A stretch of DNA of 64,000 nucleotides from assembly GCF_022348085.1 (NCBI RefSeq), contig NZ_JAKRFN010000001.1:186001-250000 (forward strand). Reading direction: 5' to 3'. Shown here one piece after another: positions 40,433 to 50,131 of this stretch. The position numbers and the translations under genes are program-made. A model generated the notes under the pieces. It saw nothing but the letters and a program-made list of their open reading frames with translations. It ran no database searches and had not been told where the DNA came from. Numbering within the stretch: the first letter of the stretch is position 1; every line of letters begins with the position of its first letter. The DNA comes from Mycobacterium sp. PSTR-4-N (lineage in GTDB: Bacteria > Actinomycetota > Actinomycetes > Mycobacteriales > Mycobacteriaceae).

Positions 40433-43400
40433 TCAGCGGCTGAAGTGGACGGTCCCACCGGCGACGAGGGTCTGCTCGGCGCCGCGACATTCGACCACCA
40501 CGGGTGAGACGTCGCCCGGTTCGGCGCTGAGTGTGGCGCTGCGTCCGCGCACGCTCAACCGAAGGCGGTGTCCGCGATATCGGAACGGAAAAGCCAAGTC
40601 ACCCAGCGATTCCGGCCACAGCGGTCCGACCACGACGCGGTCTCGGCGCAGTTCCAGACCGGTAAAGCACCGTTGCAGCAGATCGATGGTGCCCGCCATG
40701 GCGGCGAGGTGGATCCCCTCGGCTGTGGTGCCACCCTGGATGTCGACGACGTCGGAGTCCAGCACTTGCCTGAAGTACGTCATCGCCTCGGCGCGATCAC
40801 CGCGGGCGGTCACCCATGAGTGCACGACAGCGCTCAGCGTCGAACCGTGCGACGTGCGCGCCCGGTAGTAGTCGATCGTCGCCGGAATCTGATCGGGGGT
40901 GAAGGAGTAGCCGAGCCGCTCGAACAACTCGTACAGTTCGTCGGCCGACAGGAGATAGAACAGCATCAACGTGTCCGCTTGCTTGGCCGCCCGGTAGTTG
41001 TTGACGCTGTCGTTCTCGGCATCGAGGATCCGATCCAGTCGCTGCAGATTCCCGTACCGGGCCCGATAGGCGTCCCAATCGAATTCGCGCAGCGTCTCGT
41101 ACCCTTCGAACTGACTGATGACACCGTCATGGAACGGGACGAACATCCGGCGGCTGACGTCTTCCCATCGCACGAGTTCGTCATCTCCGATGTCCAACGT
41201 CTCCAACAACGTCAGCCGATAGGACAACGGCAACCGGTCCAGTGTCTCGAGCGCTCGCAGGATCACCCAGACGGCCATGACATTGGTGTAGGCGTTGTTG
41301 TCGATCCCGTCGTAATCCGCTCCCGGATAACCGGAATGGAACTCGTCGGGGCCGATGACGCCGGTGACGACGTAGCGGCCGCGGGTGCTGTCGAACCTGG
41401 CCAGGCTGACCCAGAACCGGGCGATCTCGGCGAGCATCTCCGCGCCGTAATCGATCAGAAATCCTGAGTCACCGGTCACCTGGTAGTACTGCCAGATGTT
41501 GTAGGCGACAGCGATGCCGACATGATGTGCGCGACTACTGGCATCCGGATTCCACCGACCCGAACGCGGGTTGAGATGGACGCGCGGGCTTTCCTCGCAC
41601 CCGCTGCTACCCGACTGCCAGGGGTACATGGCGCCGGTGTATCCGCGTTCGCGCGCGGCCAGTCGCGCCTCGGGCAGTCGCCGATACCGATACATCAACA
41701 GGGAACGCGTGACCTCGGGCATGCGCACATTCGTGACGGGGAAGACGAACAACTCGTCCCAGAAGACATGACCACGGTATGCCTCACCGTGTAGGCCGCG
41801 CGCCGGCACACCGACGTCGAGGTCCGCGGTATGGCTGGACAACGTCTGCAACACATGGAGCTGATGCAGGCGCGCGGTCCGCAGCATGTCGACGTCACCG
41901 CTGACCTCGATGTTGCAGTACTCCCACAGCTGGGCCCAGGCCAGTTGATGCCGGTGGTGGAGGTCGGCGAAGCTGCCGGCCCGCTGGATCTCGCGGACGG
42001 CCGCCTCCACGGGCTCCGAGACCCCGTGGTCGCGGCCGGTGAACACACAGGCGGTCTTCTCCAGGACCGTCTCCTCCCCCGCGGCCACCTCCACCGACAG
42101 GTGATGGCCGACGCGGTCGCCGCCGACGATCGGCATCCGCCGGACTTCGCGCTCCCCGGGCAACCGTCCGACGCACCGCGCCACATCACGGACGGAGATC
42201 GCAACGCGAATGCGCGACTGCGTCGTCTCCGCAGTCAGCAGCACCGTGTCGTCGGACAGCTCCCGCATGTCGGTGACGGTGATGTGGCGTGACGACAGTT
42301 GGCGATAACGCTCCACCCCGGTGTTGGCCACACCCCCGTCCACGGTCGACCGGACTTCGAGCAGGCCGGACCAGTCCACGGGACGGATGACGGTCTGCAT
42401 GGCGGCCACATGCGGCTGTTCCATGGAAACGAAGCGACGTTGTGTGATCTCTGTCGTCCGTCCCGCGTCGTCGCATACAGTGAATTCGCGCACCAGCGTG
42501 GCTCTGCGCAGATCGAACGTCACGCGATAGGACGCGGGCGGGCAGCGGTCGAGGTCCAGCCACGCTGCGCCGTCGATGCGATAGGTGACCGGAAGCCAAC
42601 TGGGGAGGTTGACCACACTCTCGTTGGTCACGGGGGCGCCGTCTACCGTGTCCGCGAGACGGTTGAACAGGCCGGCGACGTAGTGCCCGGGGTAGTGAAA
42701 GGGCCCAGCGTCGGCCTCAGGTGCGGCGCCGCGCACGCCGACGTACCCGTTGCCCGTCGTACACAACGCCTCTCGCAATCGTTCCTCGGCCGGCCGGTAA
42801 CCGTCGAACACCAGGCTCCAGGAGTCACCGGCACTCGCTTCGTCGTCGGTCAGTCGATCGGCCAGGCGGGACAGAAAGGTGCAGACGGCGTCCGGGTCGG
42901 CGAGACAGAACCTGGCCGACGACCGTCGCGTGTCATCGGCACCCTGCCGGACGGCGATGCCGATTCCCTTGTGTCGCAGCGTATCGAAAGCGTCCTCGTC
43001 GGTGCTGTCGTCGCCGATGTAGATGGGCAGGATCAGGTCCGGTCCGTCGATCTGGTCGAGGAGCCAGTCGACCGCCCGCCCCTTGTCCCAGTCGATGTCG
43101 AGACGGAGCTCGATCACTTTGCGGCCCTGCGAGATTCTCAAACCGCACGCACGCCCGATGTCGCGAACCGCGGCGATCACGGAGTTCACGCACCCGTCCG
43201 GGACGTGGCGGTAGTGCACAGCGAGCGCGAAGCCCTTGTTCTCGATAGACACGCCCTGCACGCCACCGAGTCGTGCCGTCAGCTCGGGGACGACGGACGT
43301 CAGCGAGCGCAGCGCCTCGGTCGCACTCGGGTTGGTGTGAGAGACACCGTCGGCGGACGCCAGCTCGACACCGTGGTTGCCGCCGAACCACACACCCTTC

Positions 43401-44107
43401 AGGTCCACCCGCCGGCGCAGATCGTCGAGGCGGCGGCCACTCAGGAAGGCGACGGGGCAGCGCGATGCCAGGGCGGTGACGGCCTCGGCTGCGCGCGGGA
43501 GCAGAACCGCCGCAGCCGGATCACCGACGATCTCGGACACCGTGCCGTCGAAATCCAGGAGCACCACGGGTCGTCGCAACGCCACCAGGGAGGCGATGTG
43601 ATCGAAAGACGCGAGGGCATCGGGCATTGTGGCGACGGAACCGAAACCGCCCCTGATGTTGATGACGGTGATGTCGGGTACCACCGCATCGGCGTCGACG
43701 GTCAGGCGATGGCCGGCATCCCCGGCGCTGTCCACGGCGATCACGAGCCCGAAACCGGCCTCGTGCGCGGCGGCGACACCCGCCGGTGTCGGGTCCACGA
43801 CGACGCACCGGTTCGGGGACAGCCCGAGATCCCGTGCCGCATCGAACGCCGGACCCTCACACACCGCAGCGAAGAGATCGCTCAACCCGGTCGAGGTGAG
43901 CTTCTGTGCACCGCCACCGGCGGTGCAGTACAGCGCGGCACTCACCCCGGCTGATTGCAGCTCGCGCACGAATCGGCTCACTCGGCGGTACATGTGACTG
44001 CTGCCCGGGGCCGAGAGCAGGCTGTCGAGCTCGATCAGCACCGCGTCGTGATCCCGCGGATCGACGAAGATCGGCCGTGTCACCGAGAAGGTCGTCGACA
44101 AGGTCAT
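40433..44107 (-). CDS. otsB1: OtsB1-type fusion: HAD / trehalose-6-phosphate phosphatase / GH65 glycoside phosphorylase
   Basis: A 1224-residue protein matching M. tuberculosis Rv2006 (OtsB1), a DosR-regulon member. Domain order: an N-terminal HAD-like module (about 1-165) whose first catalytic Asp is replaced (VLIELDSLL), a trehalose-6-phosphate phosphatase domain (about 170-420; VVLLDFDGTVSEIV, FLSGRRLDDLRRR, PIYIGDDSTDEDAFD), then GH65 N-terminal, catalytic (alpha/alpha)6 and C-terminal domains (about 435-1224), with the likely acid Glu in GVIGPDEFHSGYPG. It may dephosphorylate trehalose-6-phosphate and phosphorolyse the sugar. The ATG at 44107 is preferred over 44137 because it restores normal spacing to the DosR box. 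Confidence 0.9.
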   Translation of the reverse strand: MTLSTTFSVTRPIFVDPRDHDAVLIELDSLLSAPGSSHMYRRVSRFVRELQSAGVSAALYCTAGGGAQKLTSTGLSDLFAAVCEGPAFDAARDLGLSPNRCVVVDPTPAGVAAAHEAGFGLVIAVDSAGDAGHRLTVDADAVVPDITVINIRGGFGSVATMPDALASFDHIASLVALRRPVVLLDFDGTVSEIVGDPAAAVLLPRAAEAVTALASRCPVAFLSGRRLDDLRRRVDLKGVWFGGNHGVELASADGVSHTNPSATEALRSLTSVVPELTARLGGVQGVSIENKGFALAVHYRHVPDGCVNSVIAAVRDIGRACGLRISQGRKVIELRLDIDWDKGRAVDWLLDQIDGPDLILPIYIGDDSTDEDAFDTLRHKGIGIAVRQGADDTRRSSARFCLADPDAVCTFLSRLADRLTDDEASAGDSWSLVFDGYRPAEERLREALCTTGNGYVGVRGAAPEADAGPFHYPGHYVAGLFNRLADTVDGAPVTNESVVNLPSWLPVTYRIDGAAWLDLDRCPPASYRVTFDLRRATLVREFTVCDDAGRTTEITQRRFVSMEQPHVAAMQTVIRPVDWSGLLEVRSTVDGGVANTGVERYRQLSSRHITVTDMRELSDDTVLLTAETTQSRIRVAISVRDVARCVGRLPGEREVRRMPIVGGDRVGHHLSVEVAAGEETVLEKTACVFTGRDHGVSEPVEAAVREIQRAGSFADLHHRHQLAWAQLWEYCNIEVSGDVDMLRTARLHQLHVLQTLSSHTADLDVGVPARGLHGEAYRGHVFWDELFVFPVTNVRMPEVTRSLLMYRYRRLPEARLAARERGYTGAMYPWQSGSSGCEESPRVHLNPRSGRWNPDASSRAHHVGIAVAYNIWQYYQVTGDSGFLIDYGAEMLAEIARFWVSLARFDSTRGRYVVTGVIGPDEFHSGYPGADYDGIDNNAYTNVMAVWVILRALETLDRLPLSYRLTLLETLDIGDDELVRWEDVSRRMFVPFHDGVISQFEGYETLREFDWDAYRARYGNLQRLDRILDAENDSVNNYRAAKQADTLMLFYLLSADELYELFERLGYSFTPDQIPATIDYYRARTSHGSTLSAVVHSWVTARGDRAEAMTYFRQVLDSDVVDIQGGTTAEGIHLAAMAGTIDLLQRCFTGLELRRDRVVVGPLWPESLGDLAFPFRYRGHRLRLSVRGRSATLSAEPGDVSPVVVECRGAEQTLVAGGTVHFSR

Positions 44108-44163
44108 CGCCAGTCCCCGTTTCGTCGTGCGGCTCATGCCAGCAACCGGCGTCGAATGGAGAA

Positions 44164-44178
44164 AGAGGCCGAAGTCCC
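44164..44178 (-). promoter_or_regulatory. DosR box upstream of otsB1
   Basis: Minus-strand GGGACTTCGGCCTCT matches 11 of 12 informative positions. It stands 57 bases before the otsB1 ATG at 44107, within the divergent otsB1/ppsA promoter region. Confidence 0.72.
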
Positions 44179-44216
44179 TTCCTGCGTGAGGTGGTGCCCA
44201 ACGGCCCTGCCGATGA

Positions 44217-44231
44217 GGGACTTTGGTCGCG
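44217..44231 (+). promoter_or_regulatory. DosR box upstream of ppsA
   Basis: Plus-strand GGGACTTTGGTCGCG matches 10 of 12 informative positions. It stands 57 bases before the ppsA ATG at 44288, the mirror-image distance of the otsB1 box on the other strand. Confidence 0.68.
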
Positions 44232-44287
44232 TCGCAAGCTGCCGTCAGCCGCTAGGGCGGCGCACTGCCAGGGCGCAGGCTCGTGCC

Positions 44288-46561
44288 ATGACCGATGCAA
44301 GCGATGGTGCCCGCATTCGTGACCTCGGCAGGCTGTCGATCCGCGACGCCGAGGAGGCCGGCGGCAAGGGGGCCAATCTGGGAGAGATGATCGCGGCGGC
44401 GCTGCCGGTACCGCCGGGCTTCGTGCTGCTGCGCAGCTGCTACCGCGATTCGATGCGCGGTGGTGGCGTCGACACCGAGCTCGCCGCGCTTCATCGTGAG
44501 GCGCTGGCCGCCGTCGCCGACAGCGCGCGCCTGGACGACCTGTGCGAGCGGATGCAGGCGCTCGTGCACAAGGCCGGGGTCGACGCCATCCTGCGCGATG
44601 AAGTGGTGGCGGCCTATCACGGGCTCGGTTCGCAGGCACGGGTTGCGGTGCGGTCCTCGGCGACGGGTGAGGACGGTGCCGACGCCTCCTTCGCCGGCAT
44701 GAACGCGACGATCACCAATGTCGCCGGCGATGTGGAGCTGCTCGACGCCGTGACCCGCTGTTGGGCCTCGCTGTTCAGCCCGCGGGTCGTCTCCTACCGG
44801 GCAAGCCGCGGCTTCACCGGCGATCCCGCCATGGCCGTCGTCGTGCAGCAGATGGTGGATTCCGAGAAGGCGGGGGTGGCGTTCACCGCAGACCCCAGCA
44901 CCGGCGCACGGGACCGCGTGGTGATCGAGGCCGCCTTCGGGCTCGGCGAAGTCGTGGTGTCCGGGGAGGTCGAGCCGGACACCTACGTCGTCAGCAAGGA
45001 AACACTCGCGCCACTCGACATTCGGCTCGGCCACCAGAACTTCCAGATCGTTCGCGGCCCCGACGGCACAGACGCCACCGTCGATCTCGACGAGGCACAG
45101 GCCGACGCCCGCGTCCTCACGGACGACGAGATCCGCACGATAGCGCGCATGGCGATCGCGATGGAAGATCACAGCGGCTGCCCCCAAGACACGGAATGGG
45201 CGATCAGCGGCGGCACGACGTATCTGGTTCAGGCTCGGCCCATCACGACGCTCGGGCTCACGGCACGGCCGGTCGAGGCCCACGGTTCCGTGCTCCTACG
45301 GGGCCTCGGCGCCGCCCCCGGTGTCGCGTCCGGAAAGGTGCGGGTGTTGACCTCGCCCGAGGACGGCGATCAGCTCGAGCCAGGCGAGGTCCTCGTCGCC
45401 CCGATGACCAATCCGGACTGGTTGCCCACGATCCGCCGGGCCGTCGCCCTCGTCACCGATTCCGGGGGGATGACCTGCCACGCCGCCATCGTGGCCCGGG
45501 AGTTGGGCGTCCCCTGCATCGTCGGCGCGCGCAGCGCGACGAGTGTCCTGCGCGACGGCGAGGCCGTGACCGTCGACGGCGCCCGCGGCGAGGTGCTCTC
45601 CGGACGCGCCGCCACCGTCGTCGCTCGCCCGCGTCCTATCGCCGACCTAGCGGCCGCGCCGGACGTCACCGCGACCCGCATCTACGTCAATCTCGCGATG
45701 CCCGATTCCGCGGACACGGTGGCGGCCCAGTCGGTGGACGGAGTCGGCCTGTTGCGGGCGGAGTTCATGCTGACCGATGCGCTGGGTGGCCGCCACCCGC
45801 GCGATCTGATCGCCCGCGGCGAGCAACAGAGCTTGGTCACGCACATGGTGTCGTCGGTCGGGCGGATCGCGCGGGCGTTCGCTCCCCGGCCCGTCGTCTA
45901 CCGTGCGACGGACTTCCGCACCAACGAGTTCCGCAGCCTCACCGGTGGATCCGCCTACGAGCCCGTCGAGCACAATCCGATGATCGGGTACCGCGGCTGC
46001 TACCGATATGTCAAGGAACCCGACCTGTTCGCTCTCGAACTCGAGGCACTGGCCCGCGTGCGGGAGCAGACGCCGAACGTGGCGTTGATGATCCCGTTCG
46101 TCCGTACCCGGTGGGAACTCGAGGAATGCCTGGAGCTGGTGGACGCGAGCCCGCTGGGTAAGCAGCGCGGCCTGCACCGCTGGGTGATGGCCGAGGTGCC
46201 CTCGGTGGTTCACTGGCTACCCGAGTACATCGGTATGGGCATCGACGGCGTCTCGATCGGAAGCAACGATCTGACACAGTTGCTCCTGGGTGTCGATCGG
46301 GACTCCGACACCTGCGCCGAGCTGTTCGACGAGACCGATCCCGCGGTGCTGCACGCCATCCGCCGAATCATCGCCATCGCCAACAAGTTCGGCATCACCT
46401 CCTCGCTGTGCGGGCAAGCTCCGTCCGCCAATCCCGCCTTCGCCGAACATCTCGTCCGCTACGGCATCACGTCGGTGTCGGTGAATCCGGATTCCGTGGA
46501 GGCGACGCGGCGCGTCGTCGCCGCCGCCGAGCGGCGCGTGCTCCTCGACGCCGCGCGATGA
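44288..46561 (+). CDS. ppsA: Phosphoenolpyruvate synthase (pyruvate, water dikinase)
   Basis: A 757-residue enzyme converting pyruvate and ATP to PEP, AMP and phosphate. The ATP-grasp domain fills about residues 10-320 (GGKGANLGEM, VRSSATGEDGADASFAG), the phosphohistidine domain 340-440 with catalytic His in SGGMTCHAAIVARE, and the TIM-barrel PEP domain the rest (DFRTNEFRSLTGG, SIGSNDLTQLLLGVDRDS, SLCGQAPS). All catalytic motifs are intact. It starts an operon that continues with the MgtA-type ATPase (ATGA overlap). A DosR-box-like site 57 bases upstream suggests induction under hypoxia, supplying gluconeogenic PEP. Confidence 0.92.
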   Translation: MTDASDGARIRDLGRLSIRDAEEAGGKGANLGEMIAAALPVPPGFVLLRSCYRDSMRGGGVDTELAALHREALAAVADSARLDDLCERMQALVHKAGVDAILRDEVVAAYHGLGSQARVAVRSSATGEDGADASFAGMNATITNVAGDVELLDAVTRCWASLFSPRVVSYRASRGFTGDPAMAVVVQQMVDSEKAGVAFTADPSTGARDRVVIEAAFGLGEVVVSGEVEPDTYVVSKETLAPLDIRLGHQNFQIVRGPDGTDATVDLDEAQADARVLTDDEIRTIARMAIAMEDHSGCPQDTEWAISGGTTYLVQARPITTLGLTARPVEAHGSVLLRGLGAAPGVASGKVRVLTSPEDGDQLEPGEVLVAPMTNPDWLPTIRRAVALVTDSGGMTCHAAIVARELGVPCIVGARSATSVLRDGEAVTVDGARGEVLSGRAATVVARPRPIADLAAAPDVTATRIYVNLAMPDSADTVAAQSVDGVGLLRAEFMLTDALGGRHPRDLIARGEQQSLVTHMVSSVGRIARAFAPRPVVYRATDFRTNEFRSLTGGSAYEPVEHNPMIGYRGCYRYVKEPDLFALELEALARVREQTPNVALMIPFVRTRWELEECLELVDASPLGKQRGLHRWVMAEVPSVVHWLPEYIGMGIDGVSIGSNDLTQLLLGVDRDSDTCAELFDETDPAVLHAIRRIIAIANKFGITSSLCGQAPSANPAFAEHLVRYGITSVSVNPDSVEATRRVVAAAERRVLLDAAR

Positions 46562-49215
46562 CGGCTCCCCCCTCGGCACCGGCACGGACTCGGGACACCA
46601 TCGCCGGGGCGACGCCGACCGAGGCACTCAACCTGCTGGGCACCTCGGTGCGCGGGTTGTCGACATCGGAGGCCCGAGAACGCCGCGCTCGGACCGGGCC
46701 CAACGTGGTGCGCACCCATCACGTGAGCGCGCTCGCCGTCCTGCGCCGCCAGTTCGCGAATGCGGTGCTCGGTTTGCTGGCTGCGACCGCTGCGCTCTCC
46801 TACTTTCTCGGCGACGCCGCACAGGCCACCATCATCGGCGCGATACTCGCGCTCAGCGTCGGGTTGGGCTTCGTCAACGAGTACCGCGCCGAAAAAGCCT
46901 CAGCAGCGCTGCATTCCGCCATGCGGCACTCCACCGTGGCGGTGAGAGACGGCCACGACGTGCGCATCGACGTCGCAGAGTTGGTGCCCGGGGATGTCAT
47001 CCGTCTCGAGCTCGGCGAGTTGGTCCCCGCCGACGCGCGCCTCATCGACGTCACTGGCTTCGAGTGCAACGAGAGCATTCTGACAGGCGAGTCCACCCCG
47101 GTCGAGAAGACGGCCGAGGCCACGGGTGAACAGAGTCCGGGCAACCTGGCGTTCATGGGCACGGTCGTCAGCGCCGGAGAGGCCACCGCTGTGGTGTTCG
47201 CGACGGGCTCAGAGGCCGAATTCGGGCGGATAGCAGTCGGATTGGGTGAGCGTCAGCCGGAAACCGCCTTCCAGGTCGGTCTGCGCCGATTCTCCTACCT
47301 GCTTCTGCGCGTCGCCCTCACACTCACCGTCGTCATCGTGATCACCAATCTCCTGCTGGGCCGTCCCGTGATCGATTCGGCCCTGTTCGGGCTCGCGATC
47401 GCCGTCGGGATCACCCCGCAGTTGCTGCCCGCCATCGTGAGTACCAGCCTGGCCACCGGCTCGCGCCGGCTGGCGGCGGCGAATGTGTTGGTCAAGAGGC
47501 TGGTCTGCATCGAAGACCTGGGCGACATCGACATCCTCGTCACCGACAAGACCGGGACCCTCACCGAGGGACGGGTGGACTTCGTCGACGCCGTCGCCCC
47601 TTCGGGCACGCACTCGGACAGAGTCGTCGAACTCGCTTTGGTGGCAACTGATCTCGATCCGTCGATCGGTGGTGTCAGCGCCAACGACCTCGATGCGGCA
47701 TTGTGGTCGGGTCGGCCTCCCCTGCCGGATGTCACCAGGTTGGCATACCTGCCGTTCGATCACACCAGCCGGGCCGCGTCCGCACTCGTCCAGGCGAAGG
47801 GTGAACGCATGCTGGTGGTCAAAGGAGCACCGGAACAGGTGATCGCGCGTTGCGACGGCGTCGGTGCATACGCCCGTCAGACACTCGCCGCGCTGTTCGA
47901 CGACGGGAGGCGCGTCGTCGCGGTGGCCTCGAGGCCCGCAGCGGAAGGCACCGGAATCAGAGCCAATGACGACGTCAGGCTCACGCTGGACGGTTTCGTC
48001 GTCTTCGCCGACGACCCGAAGGCGGCGGCGCGCGAATCGCTGGACCGATTGGCCGCGCTCGGCATCGAGGTCAAGGTCGCCACCGGCGACAACCCGCGGG
48101 TCGCCGAAAAGGTCTGCGAGGAACTCTCATTGGCGTCGAAGGGCACGCTGCTCGGAGCCGACCTCGCGCACATGACCGATGCCGAATTGGCCGCCGCGGT
48201 GCGCGAGCACACGATCTTCGCACGTGTCTCACCGACACAGAAGGCTCGCATCGTGTCGTCGCTGAGGAGCTCCGGGCGCTCGGTGGGCTTCATGGGTGAC
48301 GGTGTCAACGACGCGCTCGCACTGCATTCTGCGGACGTCGGCATCTCGGTGGACACCGCCACCGATGTCGCCAAGGACGCCGCCGACGTGGTGCTCCTCG
48401 AGAAAGACCTGGGCGTCCTGGCCGCGGGGGTGGCCGAAGGACGGCGGATCTTCGCCAACACGATCAAGTACGTGCTGATGGGCACCTCCAGCAATTTCGG
48501 CAACATGTTCAGCGCGGCAGCCGCGTCCGCGGTGCTGCCGTTCCTGCCGATGCTGCCCAGCCAGATCCTGCTCAACAATCTGCTCTACGACGCATCGCAG
48601 CTCGCCATCCCCGCCGACCGGGTGGACGACGAGCAGTTGCGCGCACCCTCGCATTGGAACATCGCGTTCATCCGTCGCTTCATGCTGACCTTCGGTCCCG
48701 TCAGTTCACTGTTCGACTTCCTCACCTTCGGGCTGCTGCTCGGCGTCCTGCACGCCGGACCCGTCGAGTTCCGCACCGGATGGTTCGTGGAGTCGCTGGC
48801 CACGCAGACGCTGATCATCGTTGCGATCCGCACGAGAAGGGTGCCATTCCTTCGGAGTAGGCCGGCAGCGGTGCTGATCGCCACCACGAGCGCGGCGATC
48901 GCCACGGGTGTTCTCCTCACCCTGTCGCCCGTTGCCACCAGCCTGGGTTTCACACCGCTTCCCTGGCAGTTTTTCGCCGCACTGACGGCGTTGACCGCGG
49001 CCTACCTGGTGCTGGTGGATGTCACGAAGACGATGTTCTACGCCGAGCCGTCCCGGTCGGCGGCTGGGTCGCACCGCACCCGCGGGCGCACCCATCGGGT
49101 GCATCGACGTGCCTCCCGGTTCAGCCAGGCGGACAAGCTCCCCCGCCGCCTCCCCCTGCAGCAGTGTCCACCTGCCCTGACCAACCCGGGTACAGCCGCC
49201 CTGACCTGTTCGTAG
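46558..49215 (+). CDS. MgtA/MgtB-type (P3B) magnesium-transporting P-type ATPase
   Basis: An 885-residue P-type ATPase. Key motifs are TGES in the actuator, DKTGTLT (phosphorylation site), KGAPEQVIARC and MGDGVNDALALHSADVGIS. AIAVGITPQLLPAIV in M4 and ADRVDDEQLRAPSHW in the C-terminal half are typical of MgtA Mg2+ importers, not of CtpF-type Ca2+ pumps. About ten membrane segments are visible. After the last helix (VDVTKTMFYAE) a 58-residue Arg/Pro-rich tail has no counterpart in the family. Its ATG overlaps the ppsA stop; the USP gene follows after 13 bases. Confidence 0.86.
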   Translation: MTAPPSAPARTRDTIAGATPTEALNLLGTSVRGLSTSEARERRARTGPNVVRTHHVSALAVLRRQFANAVLGLLAATAALSYFLGDAAQATIIGAILALSVGLGFVNEYRAEKASAALHSAMRHSTVAVRDGHDVRIDVAELVPGDVIRLELGELVPADARLIDVTGFECNESILTGESTPVEKTAEATGEQSPGNLAFMGTVVSAGEATAVVFATGSEAEFGRIAVGLGERQPETAFQVGLRRFSYLLLRVALTLTVVIVITNLLLGRPVIDSALFGLAIAVGITPQLLPAIVSTSLATGSRRLAAANVLVKRLVCIEDLGDIDILVTDKTGTLTEGRVDFVDAVAPSGTHSDRVVELALVATDLDPSIGGVSANDLDAALWSGRPPLPDVTRLAYLPFDHTSRAASALVQAKGERMLVVKGAPEQVIARCDGVGAYARQTLAALFDDGRRVVAVASRPAAEGTGIRANDDVRLTLDGFVVFADDPKAAARESLDRLAALGIEVKVATGDNPRVAEKVCEELSLASKGTLLGADLAHMTDAELAAAVREHTIFARVSPTQKARIVSSLRSSGRSVGFMGDGVNDALALHSADVGISVDTATDVAKDAADVVLLEKDLGVLAAGVAEGRRIFANTIKYVLMGTSSNFGNMFSAAAASAVLPFLPMLPSQILLNNLLYDASQLAIPADRVDDEQLRAPSHWNIAFIRRFMLTFGPVSSLFDFLTFGLLLGVLHAGPVEFRTGWFVESLATQTLIIVAIRTRRVPFLRSRPAAVLIATTSAAIATGVLLTLSPVATSLGFTPLPWQFFAALTALTAAYLVLVDVTKTMFYAEPSRSAAGSHRTRGRTHRVHRRASRFSQADKLPRRLPLQQCPPALTNPGTAALTCS

Positions 49216-49228
49216 AACGGAGAACACG

Positions 49229-50131
49229 ATGAAAGAACACCTCGCGCCGTCGGTCCCGGAAGTCGGGATCCTCGTCGGTGTGGACGGTTCTCCGGAATCG
49301 CACGCGGCACTGCGATTCGCCGCCCAGGAAGCCGCTCTGCGCCGCCGACCGGTCACGCTGATGCACGTCGTGGCGCCGATCGTCGTCACCTGGCCGATCG
49401 AATCAGTCGTCACCGACTTCTACCAGTGGCAGGAAGACAACGCCGCCGACGTCCTCCGGCGCAGCCAGGAGACTATCGAGTCGATCGGGGACGCGGAGAT
49501 CGACGTGCAGATCTCGTTGCGCCGCGACGGCGTCGTGACCGAGTTGGCTGACGCGGCCCGCCAAGCCGACATGCTGGTGCTCGGCAGCCGCGGTCTCGGA
49601 CCGGTCGGCGGCGTCGCGCTCGGTTCGGTGAGTCGCACCATGCTGCAGCACGCGGAGTGCCCGGTCGTCATCGTCAAGGAAGGCGCGGTGCGCGGTACCG
49701 ACCGCGAGCTTCCCGTGCTCCTGGGCATCGATGGGTCACCGGCGTCCGAGGCGGCGACAGCATTCGCCTTCGACGAGGCATCTCGGCGCGGCGTCGATCT
49801 GATCGCCTTGCACGCGTGGAGCGACGTCGCGGTCTTCCCGATCCTCGGAATGAACTGGCACGAGCGACAAGACGAGGGCCACGAGATCCTCGGCGAACGG
49901 CTCGCAGGATGGCACGAGTCATATCCCGACGTGCATGTCAGTCGCCGGATCGTCTGCGACAAGGCTGCCCGCTGGCTCATCGACGAGGCCAAGTACGCAC
50001 AACTCGTGGTCGTGGGAAGTCGTGGCAGAGGGGGGATTCCGGCCATGCTTCTGGGCTCGGTCAGTTCCGCGGTCGCGGAGCGCGCGACGACACCGGTCGC
50101 AGTCGTACGCGGCGGACTACGCCGTGCCTGA
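49229..50131 (+). CDS. Tandem universal stress protein
   Basis: A 300-residue protein of two USP domains (residues 10-150 and 160-297), like Rv1996, Rv2005c and Rv2623. Both ATP-binding loops are intact: GSRGLGPVGGVALGSVS and GSRGRGGIPAMLLGSVS. Such proteins bind ATP and promote the non-replicating state. GGAG stands eight bases before the ATG. It overlaps the metal ATPase by eight bases (GTGCCTGA), placing it inside the ppsA-mgtA-usp-P1B operon. Confidence 0.9.
   Translation: MKEHLAPSVPEVGILVGVDGSPESHAALRFAAQEAALRRRPVTLMHVVAPIVVTWPIESVVTDFYQWQEDNAADVLRRSQETIESIGDAEIDVQISLRRDGVVTELADAARQADMLVLGSRGLGPVGGVALGSVSRTMLQHAECPVVIVKEGAVRGTDRELPVLLGIDGSPASEAATAFAFDEASRRGVDLIALHAWSDVAVFPILGMNWHERQDEGHEILGERLAGWHESYPDVHVSRRIVCDKAARWLIDEAKYAQLVVVGSRGRGGIPAMLLGSVSSAVAERATTPVAVVRGGLRRA

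Noticed and set aside
49088-49102. Hairpin near the end of the MgtA-type gene as a terminator
   Set aside because: Six-base stem, no T-run, and inside the coding frame; the USP gene downstream appears co-transcribed.
46558-49215. CtpF (Rv1997) identity for the ATPase next to the USP
   Set aside because: Gene order recalls Rv1996-Rv1997, but the M4 and C-terminal motifs are those of MgtA-type pumps.
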